DNA of 64,000 bases from Manihot esculenta (lineage: Eukaryota; Streptophyta; Magnoliopsida; Malpighiales; Euphorbiaceae), in NCBI RefSeq assembly GCF_001659605.2, contig NC_035174.2, positions 22,518,027 through 22,582,026 of the forward strand, in the 5' to 3' direction. Under the pieces are notes generated by a model, which was not told the DNA's origin, did no database searches, and saw only the letters and a program-made list of their open reading frames with translations. Position 1 is the stretch's first letter, and the number at the start of each line of letters is the position of its first letter. Positions 11,701 to 23,300 of this stretch are shown one piece after another. The position numbers and the translations under genes are program-made.

Positions 11701-13772
11701 GGTTCGTTCAGGACTTCTCTAAGATTGCAGCTCCCATGACCAGATTGACTAGGAAAAACCAAAGGTTTGTGTGGACCGACCAGTGTGAGAAAAGTTTTGA
11801 GGAGCTAAAGAAGAGGTTGACTTCAGCACCGGTGTTAGCTCTGCCTAACAGTGAGGAAGACTTCACAGTGTTCTGTGATGCATCCCGAGTGGGATTGGGT
11901 TGTGTGCTGATGCAGAATGACAGAGTGATAGCTTATGCTTCTAGACAGCTGAAGAAGCACGAGCTAAACTACCCTACACATGACCTGGAAATGGCGGCAG
12001 TAATCTTTGCACTCAAGATGTGGAGGCATTACCTTTATGGGGTAAAATGTGAGATCTTCACTGATCATAAGAGCCTGCAGTACATCTTGAGTCAGAGAGA
12101 GCTGAATCTGAGGCAGAGAAGATGGGTAGAACTGCTTAGTGACTATAATTGCAAGATCCAGTACCATCCGGGTAAGGCGAATGTTGTGGCAGACGCCTTA
12201 AGCCGGTAATCACTTGGCAGTTTGTCCCATATTTCAGCAGAGAGGAGGCCAGTGGTGAGGCAGTTCTTCGAGCTCATGAATGAAGGTCTACAGTTGGAGT
12301 TGTCTGGTACAGGTGCTTTAGTTGCCCAGATGAGAGTGGCACCCATGTTTCTGGAGCAGGTGGCTCAGAAACAGTATGAGGACCCAGAGTTAGTGAAGAT
12401 TGCCAGGACTGTCCAGTCAGGCAAGGATAGTGAGTTCAGATTCGACAGCAAGGGGATCCTCCGCTATGGGAGCAGATTATGTGTACCAGATGACATAGGG
12501 CTAAAGGGAGACATTATGAGAGAGGCTCATAATGCAAGATACAGCGGTCACCCCGGAGCCACCAAAATGTATCAAGATTTGAAGAAAGTTTATTGGTGGC
12601 CAGCTATGAAGAGAGAAGTGGCACAGTTTGTGTCAGCCTGCGAAGTGTGTCAAAGGGTGAAGCTAGAACATCAGAAGCCGGCTGGAATGCTTAACCCACT
12701 ATCTATTCCAGAGTGGAAATGGGAGAATATTGCTATGGACATCGTGGTGGGGTTACCGGCAACGTCCAACAGATTAGACTCCATATGGGTGATTGTGGAC
12801 AGACTCACTAAATCTGCTCACTTCATTCCTGTCAGGAGTGGCTATTCTGTGGACAAGTTGGCGCAAGTGTATGTTGATGAGATCGTCAGGCTGCATGGGG
12901 TTCCTGTTTCAATAGTGTCTGATCGAGGGCCCCAGTTCACCTCCAGGTTTTGGCGGAGTCTGCAGAATGCCATGGGTACCAGGTTAGACTTTAGCACTGC
13001 TTTCCATCCACAGACGGACGGACAATCTGAGAGGACCATCCAAACAATAGAGGATATGCTTAGAATGTGTGTGCTGGATTTTGGCGGTTCTTGGAGGCAG
13101 CATCTACCTTTGGTGGAGTTTGCCTACAATAACAGCCATCATGCTAGCATCGGGATGGCTCCATATGAAGCTTTATATGGGAGGAAGTGCAGGTCACCTG
13201 TTTGCTGGGAAGAGGTTGGAGAAAAGGCCTTGGTAGGGCCTGAGCTAGTAGAGATCACCAGCAGGGTGGTACCCATACTCAGAGAAAGGATCAAGACTGC
13301 CACGAGCAGACAGAAGAGTTATGCAGATATCCGCAAAAGGCAAGTAGAGTTTCAGGAGGGGGATTTGGTGTTGCTCAAGTTGTCTCCAATGAAGGGGGTG
13401 ATTCGGTTTGGAAGGAAAGGTAAGCTAGCCCCACGGTACATCGGACCCTTCGAAGTCTTACAAAAGATTGGGAATGTATCGTACAAGCTGGACTTCCCTG
13501 CATCTATGGAAAGAATCCATCCGGTTTTTCATGTTTCTATGTTACGGAGGTTCGTGTCAGATCCGGGCAAGGTTCTTAGTGAGCTTGATGTGGAGATCCA
13601 AGAGGATCTCACCTATGTTGAACAGCCAGTACAGATTCTAGACACCCAGATCAGAAAGCTAAGGAACAAGGAAATCCCGATGGTGAAAGTCCTTTGGAAT
13701 CACCACAGCATCGAGAAGTGTACCTGGGAGACACGGGAGTCTATGCTCCGGCAATATCCTCATCTCTTTTAA
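8781..13772 (+). pseudogene. Element B gag-pol polyprotein with one in-frame stop
   Basis: The start is chosen at [12 protein letters not shown] (8781), which matches the D start exactly; an upstream in-frame ATG at 8691 lies in non-conserved leader. The frame is 1664 codons with one TAA at codon 1143 (12207-12209), between RNase H and integrase, where sister copies have lysine. Order: proline/tyrosine-rich N-terminus, gag core (about 225-330), zinc knuckle [14 protein letters not shown] (451-464), RGRGRG tail, protease DPGAS (from 550), reverse transcriptase with FIDD (884-887), RNase H (TVFCDAS, about 1030), integrase with zinc-binding CEVCQR, the DDE residues (MDIVVG, VSDRG, QSERTI), a GPF module and a chromodomain-like end (NHHSIEKCTWE...). 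Apart from the stop the frame is open, so inactivation is recent. Confidence 0.93.
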
Positions 13773-13855
13773 GGTCAGTTTCTATGTGTTTTATGTGTAT
13801 TATGTGTTGTATGCTATGCATGTGCTAGTTAAGGAACATTCGGGGACGAATGTTC

Positions 13856-13870
13856 TTAAGGGGGGGAGAA
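13856..13870 (+). other. Polypurine tract, element B
   Basis: AAGGGGGGGAGAA lies immediately before the 3' LTR, where plus-strand DNA synthesis is primed. The motif upstream of it, CATTCGGGGACGAATG, is palindromic and conserved in C and F. Confidence 0.88.
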
Positions 13871-16165
13871 TGTAATACCCGGCTAGACTCCGGTATCGGA
13901 ATTCCTACCGTCCGGTGGAATTTGCATGTCGAAAACCTCTAAGAGGGTAAAATCATGTTTTCATAAAGTGTTTTCATGTATTTTAATGGTTTTAAATAAG
14001 AAAGGATTTTGAGTTTTGTATGAAAAAGACCAAGGAGACAATTCCAGGTTCGGCCACTGAACATTGGAGGGTTTTGGAGGGCAAGTTAGGCTTCCAAAAA
14101 TTTCAAAGGTTCGGCCGCCGAACCTCATGTTCGGCCACCGAACATGCATGAGATGCGGGGGCACGTTCGGCTGCCGAAAGGTGGTCTGGCAGCCCCTATA
14201 TATGAGCTCCATGGCCGAAACGGGCGAGGTTTTCTCCCCATTTTCGGCCACGGTGAGTTCATGCTCTCCTAAGGTTGTTTCCAATATTTTTCCTTCCGAT
14301 CTTTCATGTTTTAACAAGCTTTATGTCGATTTGAAGGTATTTGAACAAAAAGAGCAAGTTTTAGAGCTTGGAGACCCAAAGAGTTAAATCCCTCCCAACT
14401 CCAAGTTTAGGTCGTCTCTCTCTCGATTTTCAAGAGGTAAGAACCGATCTTGAACTCATTTTATGTTTTAAATAAGTTTTAAGTTGATTCATGGGGTAGA
14501 AATGCATGTGTAAGCTTATGTAGAGTTTATGGGTTTTTGATGTGTTCATGGACAATGTGGCTGGTATATACTTGTTTGATGTGTTGTAGTTGGGGTTTAG
14601 GATAGTTTGGAGCCCTTAAAAGCTTGTATGCATGATTGGGAGTATTGTAGAATAGGTTTATGCATGTTTGAAAGGTTTGGGAGGCGTTTGTGCATGTTGG
14701 AGCTGAGTTTCTGCCACTTTGGAGAAACTCAGGTTCGGCCGCCGAAGGGACTTTCAGCCGCCGAACCCACTTGTGGAGGCAGCTTTCGGCTGCCGAAGCC
14801 TGCCCCCGAAAGAGGACTTTCGTCTCTAGAGGGCAGTTTCGGCCGCCGAAGGTGCCCCCGAACATGCATGAGTTTCGTCTCTGTCTGGGAGCTTCGGCCG
14901 CCGAAGGTGCTGCCGAACCTGCCTGACTTTCGGCTCTGGAGGGACTTTCGGCCGCCGAACCTGCCGCCGAAAGTGCCCTGTCCAGCCCTCCTTTGCATGT
15001 TTTTCTATGATTGTTTCATGATGTTCTAGGGGATTTTTGGGGAGTAGTTTAGAGTTATGTTTATGTATGTTTGGTCCCTCATTTGAGTCCACCTGTGTAG
15101 GTTCGGACCCGAGGAACCGAGGACCCCAGCAGTGAGTTCAGCTGCTTCTGAGTCTGTTAGAGCTTCAGCCAGAGGTGAGTGGAATACCTTATTATGTTGC
15201 AAAGTAAATCAATAAATTCTGAGCATGATACATGCATCATGAATGCCATGTGATATTCTAGGTTGTTTGCATTAGAATTCACGAATATGTTGCATTGCAT
15301 AATATGTTGATGATGTGGATGAATGTTGGATGATCCTTTAGCCGCACTACGTTATGATATGATACGGTACGGAAGACCAGTGAGACCCATTCTACGCCCT
15401 TGGCACCATAGCAAGAGAAAGACCAGCGAGGCCCATTCTACGCTCCTGGCATATTGGAATGTTATGTTATGAATGTAATGTAAGAGAAAGACCAGCGAGG
15501 CCTAGTCTACGCCCCTGGCACTATTGGATTCAGTAGTGGGCTATTGGTGACAAGTTTATCCTTGTTGTGAATTGTTTGTGATGTGTTGCATTCCATGAAA
15601 GCATAAAATTTAAATTGAATGTTCTATTATTCTGCTCACTGGGCTTTATAGCTCACCCCTCTCCCTTAACCCCTAGGCTTGTAGGTACAGGATAGACCAG
15701 GAGGTCAGCAGGAGTAGAGTTATGTTATTGTAATAGCTAGTAGTGGATATGATGGATATTGAAATGTAATGTAATGAATAGTGTTAACTAGTTATGTAAT
15801 GTAATGATATTGAGGATAGAATGTGCTTGACCATAGTATGATGTAATCCCTTTTTAAATACATGATCTTAAATGTTTATTGATGATTATGTTTAACCAAA
15901 CTTAATGCATGATTATGTCACCCCATTGGAGCATTGATGAGGACTCCAATGAGGGTTTAATGTTTATGTCTATGTACAGTGCATGTAAAGGTTGATTTTA
16001 GTTATGAATGAAAAAGAAAAGTTCAAAATTTTTTATGTATGTTGTTGATCATGTATGGGATTAAACAGGTTCACAGGATGTATATTAGGCTTGCTACGGG
16101 TCCCGACGGCCTTAAGCCGATCTGGATCCTAGCGCCGGTAGCGGTCCGGTTTTCGGGTCGTTAGA
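13871..16165 (+). repeat. Element B 3' LTR
   Basis: 2295 bp, starting directly after the polypurine tract. It ends TTAGA where TTACA is expected, a C-to-G change in the terminal CA. It lacks part of palindrome cluster 1 present in the 5' LTR and has an extra GCCGAA unit near 14900. Confidence 0.92.
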
Positions 16166-16170
16166 GTATG

Positions 16171-17556
16171 TCTCTAGAAGACATTGTGCAATCTCTTGCT
16201 AATAGCACCCTTACCTTTCAACAGAAAACGAAGTTGAGCATATAAAATTTGGAGAACCAAGTAAGCCAACTTGCCATATCAATGAGCAAGCTAGAATCTC
16301 AAGAGAAACTACCCTTCCAAACTGTGTCAAACTCAAAACAGAATACAAGTGCAGTTACACTGCAAAGTGGAAAGGAATTGGAGACTACTAGCTTGAAGAG
16401 GCTTGCCTAAGGTAGTGCAACAAACATGATGCCAAAAATAGAGTTGGAAATTTCAGCAGAGAACTAGTCCTAAAAATTAAAGGTAGAACAATCTCTAATT
16501 CAGGTAACATGTCCCCCTCTTTCTGAAAGATTTGGTTAATCCAAAAGGGAAAGGGAAGAAAAAGAGATCTTGGAGATTTTTTGCAAAGTCCAGGTAAACA
16601 TACCCTTCTTGAAACTATAATGCAAATATCCCAGTATGCAAAATTTCTAGAAGACATTTGCACTAATAAAAGAAAATTATATGGGCATGAAAAGATTAAA
16701 GTGGGTGAGAATGTCTCAGCTGTGCTTCAAAGAAAAATTTCACAAAAATATAAGGATAAGGGCATGTTTGCAATGTCATGTAAAGTTGGAAACTTTAAAG
16801 TTAGGAAGGCAATGTGTGATTTACAAGTTTCAATAAATATTATGCCTCTGTCTATTTATTTATCTTTGAATGCAGGTCCTCTGAAATAAATAGGAGTCAC
16901 ACTCCAACTCATTAATAGATCAATAGTCTACCCTAAGCGCGTGTTGGTGGATGTCTTGGTTCAAGTGGATAAATTAATTTTTTTCAGCAAACTTTTTTTG
17001 TCTTGGACATGGAAGAGCATAGTTTATCTAATTCTACTGATCTATTGCTAAGGAGACCATTCCTCAGCATAGCTATAATAAAGATCGACGTGCATGAAGG
17101 CATGCTCATGATAGAGTTTGACGGAGAAAAGATAAAATTTAATGTCTACGGTAAAATGAAGTATCCTGATGATAGTTTTTCTCTTTGCAGCATAGATATT
17201 ATTGATCCTCTCGCTCAATAAGCATTTGAATTAAGCAAGGAAGATAAGTTGGAGGTAGTTCTAACCAAAAACTTGATATTGGATTGTCTGGACCATAGAA
17301 CATCACAACTCAATGAGGAAATCATAGAAACAGTTCACTCATTGGACACTTCGAGCCATAAGGTGATATCTTTAACACACTTCCAATACCCAAAACTTAC
17401 AACAAACTTCTTCCTTTTGTTCTTCAGGCATCAGAACTTGAGTTGAAAATATTTTCAGCTCATTTGAAATATGTATTTTTAGAAAGTAATAACACACTTC
17501 TGGTCATATTCTCCTTTGAGTTGAATCCTTTAAAAGCAAAGAAATTACTTTGGGTG
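16171..17556 (+). pseudogene. Athila-type gag end, protease and RT start, broken
   Basis: Continues the Athila gag interrupted at 6205: SLEDIVQSLANSTLTFQQ, then NLENQVSQLAISMSKLESQ and LQSGKELE, typical of Athila. The protease region follows (about 16620-17220): YAKFLEDICTNKRK, VGENVSAVLQRK, then MCDLQVSINIMP, where family members have DLGAS, so the catalytic motif is damaged. Later KIDVHEGMLMIEFDGE is also family-typical. The final segment LKYVFLESNNTLLVI is the start of RT. Stops and frameshifts interrupt it. It ends at 17556 where minus-strand LTR C begins (target duplication GGGTG, 17552-17556). Confidence 0.82.
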
Positions 17557-17972
17557 TGTAACGACCCGAAAATCGGACCGCTAACGGCACTAGGATCCGG
17601 GTCGGCTTAAGGCTGCCAAGACCCGTAGCAAGCCTGACATACAACCTGAAAACCTGTTTAATCTCATACATGATCAACAAAATACATAAAAATTTAAAAC
17701 TTTTCTTTCACTCATAAGCCAAACTCAACCTGTGCATGCACTGAACGTACTCATAATCATAATCATGACCCCTCTGTGGGATCTCATCAATGCCCCAATG
17801 GGCGATACATCATAAGATGAGTTGGCTTACATGAACATTATAGAACATCTTTGATCATGTATTAAAAGAGATACCTCATACATAAAGTCAAGCACAATCT
17901 CTAATCCTCAATATCATTACATGACTGAAACTGTACTTTTACATATCATTAATACATTTATCATGTCCACAC
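17557..17972 (-). repeat. Element C 3' LTR, outer piece
   Basis: Begins TGTAACGACCCGAAAATCGG, the inverse of the usual LTR end. Interrupted by element D, whose target duplication CACAC is 17968-17972 and 26871-26875. Nearly identical to the start of LTR E at 32589. Confidence 0.9.
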
Positions 17973-20129
17973 TGTAATACCCGGCTAGAGTCCGGCACTG
18001 GAATTCCTGTTGTTTGGTGGAATCCGGGGTGTCGGAATTCTAGAAAAAGGTAGAATTTATGTTTTACTAAGTGGTATGATTTGTAGTGATGTTTTACGGT
18101 TAATGGAAGTGAGTTTTGAGTTGAAATAACCTAAGGCAGTTGAGCCAAGTTCGGCCGCCGAAGATAAGTTCGGCCGCCGAAAGTGCTCAATATTCGGCTT
18201 CCGAATTCAGGTTCGGCCCCCGAATGTTGCATGGTTTTGCATGCGATTCGGCAGCCGAAGCTGAGTTGCTTAGCCAGCAGTTTTGTATCCCTTAGTCAGC
18301 ATTTTGGACAGGTGTTATCACCAGCTCATGTCCAGACGTTGGCCACGTCTCCCCTGGTTTATTTGCTGAGTTTGAGCAGCTCATGCAGAGTGTTTTGATT
18401 GTGCACAAGGGTTTGAATGGTTTGAAGCAAAAAGCTAAGTTTGTGAGAGTTTGAGAGTTTGAGGAGAGTTGGTCCGTTTTTCTTGTTCAGAGTGTTCATC
18501 TTCGTGTTACAGGAGGTAAGTGATGCCCTTGAACATGTTTTTATGTGTTTTCTGAAGGTTTTATGGAAGGTAAGGGAGAGAGATGCATGTTTAAGTGAGA
18601 AGTAGTGGTTTTGATGAAGTTATGCATGTATACATGTTTCTGTGTTTGTTTGATTTGTTGTTTGGGGTTATTAGATAGTTTTGGACCCCTGTGATCATAT
18701 ACATGCGTATATGTGTGTTGAGGAGTATGGTTTGAATGGGTGAAGGGAAGGAGAAGATGGTTTGCCGTTGAAGCTGAGTTCTGGATGAACTCAGGTTCGG
18801 CAGCCGAAGGTTCATTCGGCCGCCGAACCTCTTGCATGGTGGCTTGGCTGCCACAGCCTGTTTTGCATGTTCGGCTCTGTTTGGGGGATTCGGCCGCCGA
18901 AGGTGCTTGAGTTTCGTCTCTGGAGAGGACATTCGGCCGCCGAACCTGCTGCCGAAAGTGTCCTGTCCAGCTTTCTTTTGCATGCTTTGCAGGGATAGTT
19001 GAGTGAGTTTAAGGGGATTCTTGGGGAAGTTTAAGAGAGTTATTCTATGCTTGTTTGGTCCCTCATTTGAGTCCATCTGTATAGGTACAGACCAGAGGAA
19101 CCAGAGAGAGCAGCAGTGAGTACTGCTCCAGAGGTTCAGAACCTGCAGAGTCAGTCAGTCCAGATAGCCAGAGGTGAGTGGAACTAAACGTAATTCTTTT
19201 ACTTGCAAAATGGAATGTTTTAGCATATCTCATGCATCATGTTTATGCCATAGGTTGATTGCATTAGTATCCACGAATATGTTGCATTGCATTGTTAATT
19301 GTTGATGTGGGTAAATGCTGAATGATCCCATAGTCACAGACAGGAAGTCCAGGAGCCTTTGACTACGCCCTGGCAGGTATAGCGAAGTCCAGGAGCCTTT
19401 GACTACGCCCTGGCAGGTATAGCAAAGTCCATGAGCCTTTGACTACGCCCTGGCAATGGTAAGTACAGAGGTGTTATATACACATATACATATATGACAG
19501 GAAGACCAGGTGCTCGATTCTACGCCCTGGCACAGAGTTACTGGGACTATGTGGTGACAGGTTTACTCTTGATGTGGCTTGTCTGTGATATGGTGCATTT
19601 CATGAGATCATATTTTACTGAGATGTTTTACTGTTCTACTCACTGGGCTATAGAGCTCATCCCACTCCCTTAACCCCAGTTTTGCAGGTTCAGTGTACAG
19701 TGTACAGGGACAGTCCAGCAGAGTGCAGGAAAAGTAAAGAGATCTGTAATAGCTTAGAGTGGACATGTAATATTAAAGAGATGTAATAGTTGTTGCTTGA
19801 CCTAGTGATGTATGTTTTGTACATGATCTGTATATGTATATATGTTTTCCTGTATGTGAAAACCAGGCTTAACAGGTATGAGTTAACCCATCTAGAGCAA
19901 GCTCTAGTCAGGGATACAGAGTACAGAGTACATGAGTACAGAGTACAGAGATAGTGCATGCACAGGTTAAGCCTTGGTTCAGAAAAGAGTTTTATTTTCA
20001 CAGAAAATGTATGATCATGTATGAGGTTTACAGGTACACAGAGAGTATAGCAGGCTTGCTACGGGTTCTGGCGGCCTTAAGCCGACCTGAATCCTAGTGC
20101 CGGTGACGGTCCATTTTGGGGTCGTTACA
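17973..20129 (+). repeat. Element D 5' LTR
   Basis: TGTAATACCCGGCTAGAG...GGGTCGTTACA. Palindromes at about 18150-18260 and 18793-18960, donor-like GTAAGT at 18516, exon-like block 19085-19173 (89 bp), tandem repeat 19344-19532. Differs from the 3' LTR by scattered bases and by one 12-bp repeat unit (CCGCCGAAGGTG) that is present once here and twice there. Confidence 0.92.
19344..19532 (+). repeat. LTR internal tandem repeat, element D
   Basis: Three units with 40-bp period (AGTCCAGGAGCC...ACTACGCCCTGGCA) plus a fourth, diverged unit at about 19499 with GATTCTACG. The arms CCAGG and CCTGG flank the core. The 3' LTR has the same array at about 26093-26273. Confidence 0.87.
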
Positions 20130-20132
20130 GAT

Positions 20133-20145
20133 TGGTATCAGAGCC
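20133..20145 (+). other. Primer-binding site, element D
   Basis: TGGTATCAGAGCC starts 4 bp after the LTR end; the same initiator Met-tRNA site as element B. Confidence 0.88.
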
Positions 20146-20342
20146 CTAGGTTCACATGATCGGACCTATAGAGACAGTGTTGGGCTCAGACAGGTTAGAA
20201 GTGGTCAAGCACAATAGGAAATCATGTCCACTAGGATAGGGTCTTGAGTCCTATCTGCTATGATATGCCATGAGTGTCGTATGTGTATGATTGATGTTTA
20301 TGTGCTAAGTGGTATGTTATATGTTGTGTTTCCAGAGTAAAG

Positions 20343-23300
20343 ATGCGAGGAACTCGTCGATCAGCTCGATTGACTGGAGTCCCACCAGAGAATGAGAGAC
20401 CAGTTGCTCGTCCTCCTGCATTGCCAAGGGCAAGGTCTCAGAGATCTAGCAGGGAAGGTACGTCAATAGACCCTAGAAGGTCTGTCGACGAGAGCAGAAG
20501 AGGAACAGCTAGGGGAGGAAGATCAGAGGAAAGGAGGGAAGCTATGGAGATTGATCAGTCTAGAGATGACAGCATGGGAATAGGCAGTTTTGAGGAAGGT
20601 ATGGGAGAGTCGCAGGGAGGTGCTCAGACCTCAGGTTTTGGCTATCCAGAGTATCCGATGGGAGGTATGTCGGAGTACTCGAGTTTTGTGCCATATCCTC
20701 CTTATATGCCTTATATGCCTTATCCTTACTATCCACCATATCCGATGTATCCCTCTTCCCCTACCCATCCAAGTGCAACACACCTAGAGCCAAATGAACC
20801 AGTATTACCACCAGAACCAGTAGCCCCTGTTGTTGATAGACATGACCCTAGCTCATCTGGAGGTAAAGTCCAAATGACGGAGTACTTGAAATTGGATGCT
20901 CCTAAATACAACACGGGAGAGGATCCATTTGATTACCTCAGAGCAGTTAGGATGATAACCAGTGAATTGGGAGCAGATGATAGGAGAGCCATTGAGATGG
21001 CAGGTTTCACACTAAAATGCAAGAAAGCCAGAGAATGGTTTAAGAATTATGTGGAGCCTAGAATGGACAGCATGTCATGGGGAGAGTTCGCCAATGAGTT
21101 TGCAGGGTGGGCTTTTCCTGACAGTTCGAGGGAGATGAAAGTAATTGAATTTGAACAGTTGAGACAGACAGATGAGATGAGTGTTGATGAATTCACAGAT
21201 AAGTTCCTGGATCTGCTTCAGTACGTGGGTCAAGCCTATGATACTGATCAGAAGAAAGCAAGGAGATATACGATGAGACTGCATCCCAGGTATGCTTCCT
21301 TGATTCTTCCAGCAGAAAAGGAGAGTTTCCACACGATAGTAGACGCAGCCAGGAAAATGGAAGCTAGTGCCAATATTCAGAAACAGTCAAAGGCACAGGC
21401 TTCGGGTTCTAAAGCCCCCACACCAAGCAGTAAAAGATGGGATAGAGTAAAGGGAACAAAGAGTAAGTTCTGGAGTAAAGTCAAGTCAGGTCTGGGAATA
21501 GGTAGTGGCTCAAGCTCTGGCACAGCTCCAATCTGCAGACGATGCGGAAAACCACATGGAGGAGTTTGTCGGTTGGGATCTACAGCTTGTTTTCGATGTG
21601 GACAGGAAGGGCATATTGCTCGGAATTGTCCGCAGATGACTTTTGCACCATCCCAGCAGATGAGTTCAGGCAGTGTGGTACAGCCAGTTGTACGGCCAGC
21701 AGCTCCAGTCATGCCTCAGACTAGTGGCAGAGGTAGAGGGAGAGGGGTAGCCTCTACTTCAGCAGCAGGTTCCCGAGGTGGAAATCCGGTAGCCCCAGCA
21801 CGGATTTTCACAGTGACACAGGAGGAGGCTAACACGTCGAACACAGTGGTGTCAGGTAATCTCATCATTAGGTGTTCAGATGTGTATGCTTTGATGGACC
21901 CCGGTGCTTCTCATTCCTTTATTGCTTCGAGAGCCATAGAGCGATTGGGTTTGATCAGTTCTGAGGTAGAGTATCCTCTCTGGGTCAGTGGACCTAGATG
22001 TGACCCATCAGTGGCAGTGTCAGTCTGTCGTTTCAGTCCAGTATTCATAGAGGGTAGATGCCTTCCAGCTGACCTTGTGGTTCTAGACTTGACAGATTTT
22101 GATGTCATTCTAGGGATGGATTGGCTATCTGCATATAGTGCTACGTTGGACTGTCGAGAGAAGCTAGTGAGTCTCAGAGACCAGGATGGGTCAGAGTGTG
22201 TCTTCAGAGGAGACAGGAGAGGTACACCCAGAGGTATGATTTCAGCCCTTCAGGCTCGTCGTTTGCTTAGGAGGGGTTGTCAGGGGTTTCTAGCTCATGT
22301 GAGAGAGCTAGACAGTCAGGTGAGGGAACCAGCCACAGTACCAGTAGTCCGAGAGTTTCTCGATGTGTTCCCAGACGATTTGCCAGGACTACCACCTGAT
22401 AGGGAGATAGGGTTTGAAATTGAATTATTGCCAGGTACCAGACCTATCTCTATTCCTCCCTACAGGATGGCGCCAGCTGAGTTAACAGAGTTGAAAGAAC
22501 AGTTGCAGGACTTGGTAGATAAGGGTTTCATCCGCCCTAGTACCTCACCTTGGGGTGCTCCAGTACTCTTTGTCAGAAAGAAGGATGGATCCCTTAGACT
22601 TTGTATCGACTACAGACAGTTGAACAAGGTCACTATCAAGAATAGGTATCCCTTACCTCGGATTGATGATCTATTTGACCAGCTAGTTGGAGCAGGTTGT
22701 TTCTCGAAAATAGATCTGAGATCCGGGTATCATCAGTTGAGAGTCAGAGAGGCAGATGTGCCTAAGACAGCTTTCCAGACGAGATATGGGCATTATGAGT
22801 TCTTAGTGATGCCGTTCGGGTTGACTAACGCCCCTGCAGCATTTATGGATCTCATGAACAGGGTATTCTGTGAGTTTCTGGATCACTTTGTCATTGTGTT
22901 TATCGATGATATCTTAGTGTATTCCAGAGATGCAGAGGAGCATGCCCAGCATCTGAGGATCGTTCTGCAGACACTGAGAGAGCATGGTTTATATGCCAAG
23001 TTCTCGAAGTGTGAGTTTTGGTTGGGGAGCATTGCCTTCTTGGGACATGTGGTATCAGCAGAGGGTATTAAGGTAGACCCCAAGAAGATAGAGGCTGTAG
23101 CTAACTGGCCCAGACCCACGACAGTGACTGAGATTAAAAGCTTTCTGGGACTGGCAGGGTACTACAGGAGGTTCGTTCAGAACTTCTCAAAGATAGCAGC
23201 TCCTATGACCAAATTGACGCAGAAGAACCAGAAGTTTATCTGGTTAGACCAGTGTGAAGAGAGCTTTGAGGAGCTCAAGAGGAGATTGACAACAGCACCA

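Larger units (their letters stand above)
6206..16165 (+). mobile_element. Element B, near-complete chromovirus retrotransposon
   Basis: A 9960-bp Ty3/gypsy element with two LTRs (2303 and 2295 bp), initiator-Met-tRNA primer site, one long gag-pol frame and a polypurine tract. Target duplication GTACG (6201-6205) versus GTATG (16166-16170) differs by one base, and the last CA of the 3' LTR has become GA. It interrupts Athila gag, which continues in sense on both sides. The LTRs look roughly 97% alike by eye, with length differences at palindrome repeats. The domain order, with integrase after RNase H and a chromodomain-like C-terminus, places it among plant chromoviruses (Tekay/Del-like is my best guess). 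Confidence 0.93.
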
